Shown here: piece by piece, positions 16,143-25,700 of the stretch
How positions within the stretch are numbered: the first letter of the stretch is position 1
Layout: every line of letters begins with the position of its first letter
Assembly (NCBI GenBank): GCA_910578785.1
Contig: CAJTSJ010000032.1
Location: 1-29,943, forward strand
DNA: 29,943 bases
DNA from: an uncultured Muribaculum sp.
GTDB taxonomy: Bacteria > Bacteroidota > Bacteroidia > Bacteroidales > Muribaculaceae
Direction: 5' to 3'
Program-made: the position numbers and the translations under genes
The notes under the pieces: generated by a model
Database searches by the model: none
What the model was told of the DNA's origin: nothing
The model's input: the letters and a program-made list of their open reading frames with translations, nothing else

Positions 16143-17921
16143 ATGAACGAAGAATTGAAAAATTCACCCATCGAAGATTTCGACTGGGATGCCTACGAAA
16201 AAGGCGAAAACAAAGGTGACAAGAGCCGCGAAGAACTCACCAAGACTTATGATGAGTCGCTCAACACCGTAAAAGACAAAGACGTAATCGAAGGTACCAT
16301 CATCGCCCTCAACAAGCGCGAAGCAGTGGTTAACATCGGCTACAAATCAGACGGTATCATCCCCGTCAACGAATTCCGCTACAATCCCGACATCAAGGTT
16401 GGCGACGTTGTAGAGGTGTTCATCGAAAATCAGGAAGACAAGAAGGGCCAGCTCATCCTTTCACACCGCAAGGCGCGCATGTCACGTTCTTGGGAGCGTG
16501 TAAATGAAGCCCTCGAAAACGACGAAATCATCAAGGGCTACATCAAGTGCCGCACCAAGGGTGGTATGATCGTTGACGTTTTCGGAATCGAAGCCTTCCT
16601 CCCCGGCTCACAGATCGACGTCAAGCCCATCCGCGACTATGACATCTTTGTGGGCAAGACCATGGAATTCAAGGTCGTTAAAATCAACCAAGAATTTAAG
16701 AACGTTGTTGTATCGCACAAGGCTCTCATCGAGGCCGAACTCGAACAGCAGAAGAAAGATATCATCTCCAAGCTTGAACGCGGACAGGTGCTCAAGGGCG
16801 TGGTTAAGAACATCACCACCTACGGTGTGTTCATCGACCTCGGTGGCGTTGACGGTCTTATCCACATCACCGACCTCTCTTGGGGCCGCGTAAGCCATCC
16901 CGAAGAAGTTGTCAGCCTCGATCAGGAACTCGACGTGGTTATCCTCGACTTCGACGACGAGCGCAAGCGTATCGCCCTCGGTCTTAAGCAGCTTCAGCCC
17001 CATCCATGGGATGCCCTCAATCCCGACCTCAAAGTCGGCGACAAGGTTAAGGGTAAAGTTGTCGTTATGGCTGACTACGGTGCATTCGTTGAAATCGCTC
17101 CGGGCGTAGAAGGTCTTATCCACGTAAGCGAAATGTCTTGGTCGCAGCACCTCCGTTCTGCTCAGGACTTCATGAAGGTAGGCGACGAAGTAGAAGCTGT
17201 CATCCTCACTCTCGACCGCGACGAACGCAAGATGTCACTCGGCATCAAGCAGCTCAAGAACGATCCGTGGGAAGACATCGAAGTACGCTACCCCATCGGC
17301 AGCAAGCACACTGCCAAGGTTCGCAACTTCACTAACTTCGGCGTATTCGTTGAAATCGAAGAAGGCGTTGACGGTCTTATCCACATCAGCGACCTCTCTT
17401 GGACCAAGAAGATCAAGCACCCGAGCGAATTCACTCAGGTTGGTGCCGACATCGACGTTCAGGTTCTCGAAATCGACAAGGACAACCGTCGTCTCAGCCT
17501 TGGTCACAAGCAGCTCGAAGAGAATCCTTGGGATGTTCTCGAAACAGTGTTCACTGTCGGCAGCATCCACCAGGGCACCATCATCGAGATGCAGGACAAG
17601 GGCGGCGTAGTAGCCCTCCCCTACGGTGTTGAAGGCTTCGCTACTCCCAAGCACCTCGTTAAGGAAGACGGAACTCCCGCCAAGGTTGACGAGAAGCTCG
17701 ACTTCAAGGTAATCGAATTCAACAAGGACAACAAGCGCATATTCCTTTCTCACAGCCGTATCTTCGAAGACGAAGCCAAGGCTGAAAAGAACGAAGCCCG
17801 CAAGGCTCGCCGCCAGGCCAAGAAAGAGGAACAGCCCATGGCTACTCCCGCTATCGAACGCACTACACTCGGCGACCTCGAAGAACTTGCCGCTCTTAAG
17901 GAAAAACTTTCCGGCAAGTAA
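16143..17921 (+). CDS. rpsA: 30S ribosomal protein S1
   Basis: S1 binds mRNA at the 30S subunit and helps start translation. The 592-aa protein holds six S1/OB repeats, at about residues 47-110, 128-193, 214-283, 299-371, 384-457 and 470-540. It ends with a charged tail rich in K, E, A and R. Repeats 3-5 carry the canonical G.VDGLIH.SDLSW segment. Codon choice looks more biased than in neighbours (frequent aag, gac, ctc, ggc), as expected for a highly expressed gene. The start has an A-rich upstream region and no Shine-Dalgarno, typical of Bacteroidota. It has its own promoter and a strong terminator. Confidence 0.95.
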   Translation: MNEELKNSPIEDFDWDAYEKGENKGDKSREELTKTYDESLNTVKDKDVIEGTIIALNKREAVVNIGYKSDGIIPVNEFRYNPDIKVGDVVEVFIENQEDKKGQLILSHRKARMSRSWERVNEALENDEIIKGYIKCRTKGGMIVDVFGIEAFLPGSQIDVKPIRDYDIFVGKTMEFKVVKINQEFKNVVVSHKALIEAELEQQKKDIISKLERGQVLKGVVKNITTYGVFIDLGGVDGLIHITDLSWGRVSHPEEVVSLDQELDVVILDFDDERKRIALGLKQLQPHPWDALNPDLKVGDKVKGKVVVMADYGAFVEIAPGVEGLIHVSEMSWSQHLRSAQDFMKVGDEVEAVILTLDRDERKMSLGIKQLKNDPWEDIEVRYPIGSKHTAKVRNFTNFGVFVEIEEGVDGLIHISDLSWTKKIKHPSEFTQVGADIDVQVLEIDKDNRRLSLGHKQLEENPWDVLETVFTVGSIHQGTIIEMQDKGGVVALPYGVEGFATPKHLVKEDGTPAKVDEKLDFKVIEFNKDNKRIFLSHSRIFEDEAKAEKNEARKARRQAKKEEQPMATPAIERTTLGDLEELAALKEKLSGK

Positions 17922-17979
17922 TTCAATCCGCTAAGGCAATAGCTCCGGCATAGGCCGGGACTGTTAAACCATAATTACA

Positions 17980-18022
17980 GTATGCCCGACAGGAATGCAA
18001 AATCCTGCCGGGCATACTTTTT
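17980..18022 (+). terminator. Strong intrinsic terminator after rpsA
   Basis: The 15-base arm GTATGCCCGACAGGA (17980-17994) pairs with TCCTGCCGGGCATAC (18003-18017) with a single mismatch and an eight-base loop. Five T follow (18018-18022). A smaller CCGGC/GCCGG hairpin precedes it at 17945-17958. Confidence 0.9.
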
Positions 18023-18056
18023 ATCATCCGACAAGACTTTTTTAAATAAAAATGCA

Positions 18057-18064
18057 TAACTTTG
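18057..18064 (+). promoter_or_regulatory. Candidate -7 box for the OPT-MATE operon
   Basis: TAACTTTG matches TAnnTTTG and is 67 bases upstream of the OPT start. No good -33 box is present at the expected distance. A hairpin with arms TTGACG (18071-18076) and CGTCAA (18085-18090) lies at the predicted 5' end of the transcript. Confidence 0.5.
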
Positions 18065-18131
18065 CATAGCTTGACGTAGATTATCGTCAACAGCGATCAA
18101 TCATTATCTTTTTAATTAAACCGACTGATTA

Positions 18132-20138
18132 ATGTCTAAAAATTCGAAATCGACGCCAATGCCCGAAAACGTGGCTGAGGCTACTGCCGACAACGGAGTG
18201 GCTGGACTTCCGGAAAACGCTTTCCGCGAACTTGCCGCCGACGAGGAGTACACCCCCGTCATGCATCCGGCGCACGACCACCCCGAAGTAACAGGCTACT
18301 CCGTGACCATGGGTCTGGTGCTTGCCGTGATATTCAGCGCCGCAGCCGCTTATCTCGGACTGAAAGTGGGCCAGGTATTTGAAGCCGCCATACCTATAGC
18401 CATCATAGCCATCGGCCTGTCAGGTGCTTTGAAAAAGAAAAATGCGCTCGGCCAGAACGTCATCATCCAGTCAATAGGCGCATGCTCGGGCGTAATAGTG
18501 GCCGGAGCCATATTCACCCTGCCAGCGCTCTACATCCTTCAGGCAAAATATCCTGAAATCACAGTCAACTTCATTGAAATATTCCTTAGCTCGCTCCTCG
18601 GAGGTATACTCGGCATACTTTTCTTCATTCCTTTCCGCAAATATTTCGTAAAGGACATGCACGGCAAATACCCCTTCCCCGAAGCTACAGCCACCACCCA
18701 GGTGCTAATCAGCGGCGAAGCAAAAGGAAGCGACACCGGCTCACAGGCCAAAATTCTCGTCATAGCTTCGCTTATAGGCGGTATCTACGACTACATCGTG
18801 GCCACATTCGGCTGGTGGGCCGAAAATGTGACCTCCACAGCCTCGCAGTGGGGAGCATCGCTTGCGGCAAAGACCAAACTCGTGTTCAGCATCAACACCG
18901 GAGCGGCGTTGCTCGGTCTCGGCTATATCATCGGACTCAAGTATGCGTTCGTCATATTCGCCGGCTCGGCGCTGGTATGGTGGATCATCATTCCACTGCT
19001 CGGCACTTACGGATCGGCTGAAATCGCGGCCATGAGTCCGCAAAGCATATTCAGCGACTACGCCCGTATGATCGGCATCGGCGGTATCGCCATGGCCGGA
19101 GTCATCGGTATCATCAAGTCGTGGGGAATCATCCAGCAGGCCGCCGGTCTTGCAGTGCGCGAATTCAAGGGCAAAGCCACCGATGCCAAGGAGATACGCT
19201 GGCAGACCGACCTGTCGATGAAGACCATAGCATGCTTCATCGCGCTTGCTCTGGCAGTCGTGCTCGTGTTCTTCTGGATAGGTGTCATCCACACTTTCTG
19301 GCAGGCACTCATAGCCTGGATAGTTGTAACTCTGATTGCATTCCTCTTCACCACCGTAGCCGCCAATGCAATCGCCATCGTAGGCTCAAACCCCGTTTCG
19401 GGAATGACACTGATGACGTTGATTATCGCTTCGGCCATATTCGTCAGCATCGGTCTCAGCGGAACTTCCGGCATCGTGGCCGCTATGGTAATCGGAGGCG
19501 TTGTCTGCACGGCACTCTCGATGGCCGGCGGATTTGTCACCGACCTCAAAATCGGATATTGGCTCGGCTCCACTCCCAAAAAGCAGGAGACATGGAAGTT
19601 CCTGGGCACTCTCGTATCGGCCGCAACCGTAGGCGGTGTCATCCTCGTGCTCAACAAAGTCTACGGCTTCACAGGCGACAACGCCCTCGTAGCACCTCAG
19701 GCCAACGCCATGGCCAAGGTGATCGAACCCATGATGATGGGAGGCGACACCCCCTGGATTTTATACATGACCGGCGCCATCCTTGCCGTTCTGCTCAACT
19801 GGCTCGGCGTTCCGGCCCTTGCATTCTGCCTCGGCATGTTCATACCTCTGCAACTCAACACCCCCATCCTCGTCGGCGGCGCCATAGCATACTTCGTAGC
19901 AAGCCGAAGCAAGGACGAAGCCGTCAACAACGCACGCCGCGACCGAGGCACTCTGATTTCATCCGGACTTATTGCCGGAGGCGCTTTGTTCGGCGTATTC
20001 GCCGCCCTTACCCGATTTGCAGGTTTCGAATATGAGAATCCTATATCGGAAGAGACCACCCAGATGCTCGGATGCATCATGTACGTGCTGCTCATAGCAT
20101 ACCTCATCTGGAACAGCATGAAGGCTAAAAAGGCCTGA
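18132..20138 (+). CDS. OPT family oligopeptide transporter
   Basis: The 668-aa polytopic inner-membrane protein has a charged, non-membrane N-terminal stretch of about 50 residues and then many hydrophobic segments to the C-terminus. OPT hallmarks are the GLKVGQVFEAAIPIAI segment (about 76-91), GKYPFPEATATTQVL near 176-190 and the SNPVSGMTLMT block. The family imports small peptides or metal-chelate compounds by proton symport. Bacterial members of this branch are little studied, so the substrate is not assigned. The MATE gene begins five bases after the stop, indicating one operon. Confidence 0.9.
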   Translation: MSKNSKSTPMPENVAEATADNGVAGLPENAFRELAADEEYTPVMHPAHDHPEVTGYSVTMGLVLAVIFSAAAAYLGLKVGQVFEAAIPIAIIAIGLSGALKKKNALGQNVIIQSIGACSGVIVAGAIFTLPALYILQAKYPEITVNFIEIFLSSLLGGILGILFFIPFRKYFVKDMHGKYPFPEATATTQVLISGEAKGSDTGSQAKILVIASLIGGIYDYIVATFGWWAENVTSTASQWGASLAAKTKLVFSINTGAALLGLGYIIGLKYAFVIFAGSALVWWIIIPLLGTYGSAEIAAMSPQSIFSDYARMIGIGGIAMAGVIGIIKSWGIIQQAAGLAVREFKGKATDAKEIRWQTDLSMKTIACFIALALAVVLVFFWIGVIHTFWQALIAWIVVTLIAFLFTTVAANAIAIVGSNPVSGMTLMTLIIASAIFVSIGLSGTSGIVAAMVIGGVVCTALSMAGGFVTDLKIGYWLGSTPKKQETWKFLGTLVSAATVGGVILVLNKVYGFTGDNALVAPQANAMAKVIEPMMMGGDTPWILYMTGAILAVLLNWLGVPALAFCLGMFIPLQLNTPILVGGAIAYFVASRSKDEAVNNARRDRGTLISSGLIAGGALFGVFAALTRFAGFEYENPISEETTQMLGCIMYVLLIAYLIWNSMKAKKA

Positions 20139-20143
20139 CGGAC

Positions 20144-21460
20144 ATGGCTGTAACTGACAAGAATAGAATTTCTATAACGGACCGCGAGATACTTCATCTC
20201 GCGGTCCCGTCTATTATCACCAACATAACTACTCCTCTGCTGGGCCTTATGGACGTGGCCATAACCGGCCACATGGGTTCGGCCGCGTACATCGGCGCCA
20301 TTGCTGTCGGAGGATCAATGTTCAACATGCTCTACTGGCTGTTCGGCTTCCTGCGCATGGGTTCGAGCGGAATGACCGCCCAGGCCTACGGCAACCACGA
20401 CACTTACCGCCAGTCGGTAATACTCAAACAGGCTCTGACAGCCGGAGCCATTGTGGCCTTGTCCATGATTATGCTCCAACGCCCTATCTGTTCGCTCGCC
20501 CTCGACTTCATGGATGTCGACCACGAGACTCGCAGACTCGCCGCCAGCTACTTTCTTATTCTCATCTGGGGTGCACCGGCCACACTATGCCTGTACGCAC
20601 TCACCGGATGGTATCTCGGGATGCAGAATTCCAGAATACCAATGTGGGTATCCATATTCGTCAACATCTCAAACATCGCCGTCAGTTTGCTTCTGGTCTA
20701 CGGCTTCGGATTAGGTATCGAAGGAGTAGCCTACGGAACACTCTCGGCCCAATGGCTGGGATTCATTCTCGCCATGTCCATCTGTATACACAAATACCGG
20801 ATACGACATACCGGCTGGAGCGATATCATGCAGATTGATTCCCTGAAGAGATTTTTTTCGGTCAACACCGACATATTTCTCCGGACTGTCTGCCTTGTCG
20901 CAGTTACGGTATGGTTTACCCGTATGGGGGCCATGCAGGGCGAGACCATGCTTGCCGTCAATGCGCTTCTCATGCAGTTTTTCACCCTGTTCTCCTACTT
21001 CATGGACGGATTCGCTTTCGCAGGCGAGGCAATGACCGGCAAATACATCGGCCGGCGCAACGACTCCATGTTGCGTCTGACCATACGCCACCTGTGTTTA
21101 TGGGGAATAGGCATCGCCGCCTTGTTTACCTTAATCTACGCTTTCGGGGGCAATCTCATCCTGAGATTGCTTAGCTCCGAGACGACAGTGGTGAATGCGG
21201 CCTCCGACTTCCTCCCGTGGATATTTACGGTACCCGCGGCCGGATTTCTGGCATTCACATGGGACGGAATATTCATCGGAGCCACTGCCACACGTTCAAT
21301 GCTCATGTCTATGTTCGGCGCGACAGCCGTATTCTTCATCACCGTAACGGTGCTTCATCCATCGCTCGGCAACCACAGCCTCTGGCTTGCCTTCATACTG
21401 TATCTGTTTGCCCGAGGCATCATTCTTACGTTCCTGGCCCCGTACAAAATAAAGATATAG
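20144..21460 (+). CDS. MATE family efflux transporter
   Basis: The 438-aa inner-membrane protein has about 12 hydrophobic segments. The N-terminus DREILHLAVPSIITNITTPLLGLMDVAITGHMG and the FGFLRMGSSGMTAQAYG segment are typical of the DinF-like branch of MATE transporters, which export cationic compounds in exchange for sodium or protons. The sequence ends in a short basic tail. It probably shares a transcript with the OPT gene. Its stop lies nine bases from the convergent stop of the next gene, without a visible terminator. The natural substrate is unknown; a drug-export role is possible but not shown. Confidence 0.9.
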   Translation: MAVTDKNRISITDREILHLAVPSIITNITTPLLGLMDVAITGHMGSAAYIGAIAVGGSMFNMLYWLFGFLRMGSSGMTAQAYGNHDTYRQSVILKQALTAGAIVALSMIMLQRPICSLALDFMDVDHETRRLAASYFLILIWGAPATLCLYALTGWYLGMQNSRIPMWVSIFVNISNIAVSLLLVYGFGLGIEGVAYGTLSAQWLGFILAMSICIHKYRIRHTGWSDIMQIDSLKRFFSVNTDIFLRTVCLVAVTVWFTRMGAMQGETMLAVNALLMQFFTLFSYFMDGFAFAGEAMTGKYIGRRNDSMLRLTIRHLCLWGIGIAALFTLIYAFGGNLILRLLSSETTVVNAASDFLPWIFTVPAAGFLAFTWDGIFIGATATRSMLMSMFGATAVFFITVTVLHPSLGNHSLWLAFILYLFARGIILTFLAPYKIKI

Positions 21461-21469
21461 GCGGGCAGT

Positions 21470-22543
21470 TCAGAATTTATGATAAATAAACGGCTTACCG
21501 CCGATTTCAGCCGCAAAGCGCGGAAACCCCGACTTATACATGCTTCCGGTCTGCAACAGGTACACTCTTTCGGCATGCATAATCAACTGCTGGTCGGTAA
21601 ACGTCTTCAGCCATGCCCCGCGATGTTCTCCCGCATTCAAATCAATATTTTTAACATTGCCCGGCACTACATAAATTCGCGGGTCGCGCGCTTTCATGAA
21701 GTCAAGCAGTTTCCTGCTGTCGCTTGTGACGAGCACCTTGTATCCTTCAGGCAGATTTTCGGCAACGGCTGTAAACTCCCGCATCAGCCGATCCATAAAA
21801 CCGGCCTGTTCATCGGGCCCGAGCACCGTGTTGTCATGCTCTACAAAGTCGCCGAGCAGATTGCGGCAACGAAACGTCATGGCCCAATACTTTCCTCCTA
21901 TGGCCATGAGATGTCGGTCGACCTCGCGCCGAAGAAGTTCGCTCGGCCTGAACAACTCTTCATACAGACCACGGTATCTTCCTCTGGCGTTATCAGCGTT
22001 GGAATAAACATGGGTCTGGCAACGACTGTCGGCAAGGGCCATCTTAAGACGCAGACGGTTGACCACATGCGTCTGTGGATTCAGCGACTCCATTATGACC
22101 ACCGGAAACGCCTCACTCCCGGAAAACGAAATCCGTTCGGGGTCAATACGCCAGTCGACCTTGCCGGACGGCACAAGATAGTCCTCAAGATTAAACGGAT
22201 GCACCCAGTGGATGAAAAACGGAATGCCTCTGCCCTTTAAATATTCATACGTGGTCAAGATACCCCTTATGCGGTCGGTCAGTCCTCCGTGAAGCATTCT
22301 TCCGTCCGCCATATATATGACGCCGGCCTCTACATGATCCGATACGTGGTCTGGAGTATAATATTTGTCATAAAACCGCCGGTCGTCCGACCCGGATTCA
22401 TACTGCTTACGTCTGATATGCCATATCTCACGAAGCTCCCGCGGAAATTTCCCGAAACCGACAAGCCAATCCCTGCCCTTTCTGTATGGTTTAACCAAAA
22501 AAGGGAAACACCTGTGGGCTATATTTCTTAATATCGGATGCAT
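21470..22543 (-). CDS. Putative fucosyltransferase-like glycosyltransferase
   Basis: The 357-aa protein has no signal peptide and no clear membrane segment; a basic amphipathic N-terminus could touch the membrane. HGGLTDRIRGI (85-95) resembles the GG(L)xxxxR donor-site loop of the NodZ/O-fucosyltransferase-like GT-B group. YKVLVTSDSRKLLDF and the C-terminal stretch with LIMHAERVYLLQTGSMYKSGFPRFAAEIGG resemble that group's TSD and late Ser/Asn-containing motifs. This is a weak, motif-level assignment; the family is often annotated hypothetical in Bacteroidales. It stands alone on the minus strand between the MATE gene and the susC promoter region. Confidence 0.5.
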   Translation of the reverse strand: MHPILRNIAHRCFPFLVKPYRKGRDWLVGFGKFPRELREIWHIRRKQYESGSDDRRFYDKYYTPDHVSDHVEAGVIYMADGRMLHGGLTDRIRGILTTYEYLKGRGIPFFIHWVHPFNLEDYLVPSGKVDWRIDPERISFSGSEAFPVVIMESLNPQTHVVNRLRLKMALADSRCQTHVYSNADNARGRYRGLYEELFRPSELLRREVDRHLMAIGGKYWAMTFRCRNLLGDFVEHDNTVLGPDEQAGFMDRLMREFTAVAENLPEGYKVLVTSDSRKLLDFMKARDPRIYVVPGNVKNIDLNAGEHRGAWLKTFTDQQLIMHAERVYLLQTGSMYKSGFPRFAAEIGGKPFIYHKF

Positions 22544-22592
22544 CGTTTAAATCTATCAGGTCCTTCGGAACTCAAACAGCAGAAATGATTTA

Positions 22593-22626
22593 CAAAAATA
22601 ATAGTTTTATATCTATATACAGCAAT
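22593..22626 (-). promoter_or_regulatory. Candidate promoter for the minus-strand glycosyltransferase gene
   Basis: On the minus strand TATTTTTG (22593-22600) matches the -7 consensus, about 50 bases before the ATG at 22543. A possible -33 box ATTG (22623-22626) is 22 bases away, slightly wider than usual. Confidence 0.4.
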
Positions 22627-22667
22627 CCATCTCATTTTTACTTGACCGCTCAAAAGCACTCAATCGA

Positions 22668-22698
22668 ATTTGGTTAAATAGTGTTACATTTGGTTAAA
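22668..22698 (+). repeat. Direct repeat with 20-bp period upstream of susC
   Basis: ATTTGGTTAAA occurs at 22668-22678 and again at 22688-22698, exact over 11 bases and offset by 20 bases, close to two helical turns. The second copy ends three bases before the -33 box. The placement suits tandem binding sites for an activator of the susC-susD genes. The repeat is seen directly; the role is inferred. Confidence 0.55.
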
Positions 22699-22700
22699 AA

Positions 22701-22732
22701 ATTGGGGGGGGGTAATTTTTGAAGTATATTTG
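22701..22732 (+). promoter_or_regulatory. Candidate susC promoter with a G9 tract in the spacer
   Basis: ATTG (22701-22704) and TATATTTG (22725-22732) are 20 bases apart, matching the Bacteroides promoter with one mismatch. The spacer begins with an uninterrupted run of nine G (22704-22712, the first shared with the -33 box). An overlapping alternative is TTTG at 22689-22692 with TAATTTTT at 22713-22720, also 20 bases apart and also spanning the tract. Transcription would start near 22739 and the leader is about 60 bases. Confidence 0.65.
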
Positions 22733-22797
22733 TAACCAATTAAATCAAAGCACTTTAATCGGACAACTAATTAATTACAAAACAACCAATTATTATC

Positions 22798-25700
22798 ATG
22801 AAGCTAAAGTATGTAACTTGCCTGGCCGCTCTACTCGCCTTTTCCGGAGGACCGGCCATGACAGCCAAGGCACAGACTGCCTCTAGTGTCAGCAATTCAC
22901 AGACAAAGGGCTATTGCTCCGGCGTAGTTTTAGACGACACAGGCACACCGATTATCGGAGCGACCGTTATGGTGAAAGGAACTACAAACGGAGCAAGCAC
23001 CAACATCGACGGAGAGTTTTCTCTGATTAACGTAAAAACAGGCAGCACCATCGCCGTGTCATATATCGGATGCCTGCCTTACGAAACAGTCTGGAACGGC
23101 CAGCCGCTCTCCATCACCCTGCAAAGCAGCGCCACAAACCTTGACGACGTGGTGGTCGTAGGTTACGGCACACAGACGAAAGTTTCGGTGACAGGCTCTA
23201 TCGCTACAACCAAAGGCGAAGAAATCGTCAAAGTGCCTTCAATCAACTTGACAAACTTCCTCGCCGGACGACTCCCCGGACTCGTATCTTACAGCCGTAG
23301 CGGTGAACCTGGTTATGACGACGCGGGGCTGCTCATCCGCGGAGCCAGCACTACCGGCAACTCATCGCCACTCGTTGTCATCGACGGTGTAGCCGACCGC
23401 GCAGGAAGCCTCGGCCGCATCGATCCCAACGATGTAGAAAGCATATCCGTGCTGAAGGACGCATCCGCGGCCATTTACGGTTCACGTGCGGCCAACGGCG
23501 TAATCCTCGTAACGACCAAACGTGCGAAGACCGACAAATTCCAGGTCACATACAACGGCAACGTAGGTCTGAGCCGTCCGACCATGCTTCCCGAAATGGC
23601 AAGCTCCGCCCAGTATGCCGAACTCATCAACGAAATAAATCCCGGCACATATTCTGCCGAACAGATTCAGAAATTCCGCGACGGAAGCGACCCTGTCAAC
23701 TATCCCAACGTCGACGCATTCGACCTTCTGCTCCGCAACGCGCTCCAGACGTCGCACAATGTCAGCGCTTCGGGAGGCGGCAAATATGTCAAATTCTATG
23801 CGTCAATCGGCTACCGCTATCAGGACAACTACTATAAGAACAGCGCGTCAAACTACAATCAGTACAACGTACGTTCAAACATCGACTTCACTCCGTCGAA
23901 GGACCTCAAGTTTGCCCTCAACATAGCATTCCAGCAGGAAGACCGCAATTCTCCGGTCTATGGCTCGGAAGACATCTGGCGCTATATGATTAAGCATAAC
24001 CCGATGGTCAACATCTGGTGGCCCGGCACTGACTACGGCAATGTTTCTTCAAAGCAGGACAACTTCTCGCCCGCCACAGGTCTTGACAAAACCATGGGCT
24101 ACGGCAAGAACCGCCGTTCATACCTCAACGCCGACCTGACCATGAACTGGGATTTACCCTGGATCACCGAAGGCCTGTCGGTAAACGCCGGAATATACAT
24201 AGACCGTTCAGACGTGTTCCAGAAAAATTTCCAGAACAAATACTATCTATACGGCAAAGACGGCGACAAGTATGTTCCGCAGATTCAAGGCTCAAACACT
24301 CTTAACGAGAATATGAACCAGACCCTCGGCGTAACATTCAACGCCCGTGTAGCCTACAACCGTCAATTCGACGAACGCCACAACGTAAGCGCATTCGTGG
24401 CCTACGAACAGTACACCTCACGCTACGACTACCTCTACGGCAAGCGTGAAAACTTCATCTCAACCAGCATCGACGAGCTCTTTGCCGGAAACCAGAACAC
24501 CCAGATCAACGACGGCTCGGCCTCGGAGACTGCCCGAGTAAACTTCTTCGGACGCGTCGACTACAACTTTGCCGAGAAGTATCTTCTGCAGTTCAACTGG
24601 CGCTATGACGGATCGGAAAACTTCCCGAAGAACAAGCGCTTCGGTTTCTTCCCCGGCGTGTCGGTGGGATGGCGTATATCTGAGGAAAACTTCTGGAAGG
24701 AAAACCTTTCGTTCATCGACTACTTCAAAATCCGCGGATCATGGGGTAAGATGGGTAACGACAAAGTGTCGGCATTCCAGTATATGACCACTTATACATT
24801 TGACAATGCCGGTATCTTCAACGGCACCAAGCAGACAGGTCTCCGCCTGAAGCGTACGGCCAATCCGAACATCACATGGGAAGTAGCTACCACTTACAAC
24901 ATCGGTATCGATGCCCGCTTCCTTACCGACTGGAACTTCGAGCTCGAACTATTCAAGACCAAGCGCGACAACATCCTCGCTACCCGCAACGCGGCAGTTC
25001 CCGAATACGCAGGTCTGAATCTTCCTGACGAAAACATCGGACGCGCGTCAAACAAAGGTATAGAAGTGACTCTGGGCTGGAACAAACGCCTTACCAAAGA
25101 CTTCGCCCTTATGCTCAGCGGCAACTTCTCATACAACCACTCAAAAATCGAATTCATCGACGAACCTGCCGAGACACTCGAATGGCAACGCCGCACCGGC
25201 CTGTCAATCGGCACCAACGGAGGCAACTATCTGATGTATGAAGCCGACGGCATATTCCGCACCCAGGCCGAACTCGATTCATATCCCCATCTGGCCGAAG
25301 CCCGCGTAGGCGACGTACGCTTCAAGGATGTCAACAACGACGGAGTAATCAACGGCGACGACAAGGTGCGCCAGGACAAGCCCGCTATACCCCGCATCAT
25401 GTACGGACTCAACATAGGCGCCTCCTACAAGAACTTCAACCTCTCTATGCTCTGGCAGGGCGCCGCACAGGTATGGCAATACACATTCATGGAAGCCGGT
25501 ATAATCGGTAACTTCACCAAGGACTTCTATGAAAACCGCTGGACCGAAGACAACCCCAACGCCAAATATCCGCGTACATACAACCGCGACGCTACAGTGA
25601 CCGGCGGCGGTGGCTACAAAAACACGTTCTGGCTGAACAATGCAAGCTATTTGCGTCTGAAAAGCGTGGAACTCACCTACACTCTGCCTCAGAAGTGGTT

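Noticed and set aside
19121..20035. 304-aa + strand open frame inside the OPT gene
   Set aside because: Arg/His-rich shadow of a well-recognised transporter frame; no start context or family features.
21479..22240. 253-aa + strand open frame antisense to the fucosyltransferase-like gene
   Set aside because: The minus-strand frame is longer, has family motifs and normal composition; the + frame reads as a mirror shadow.
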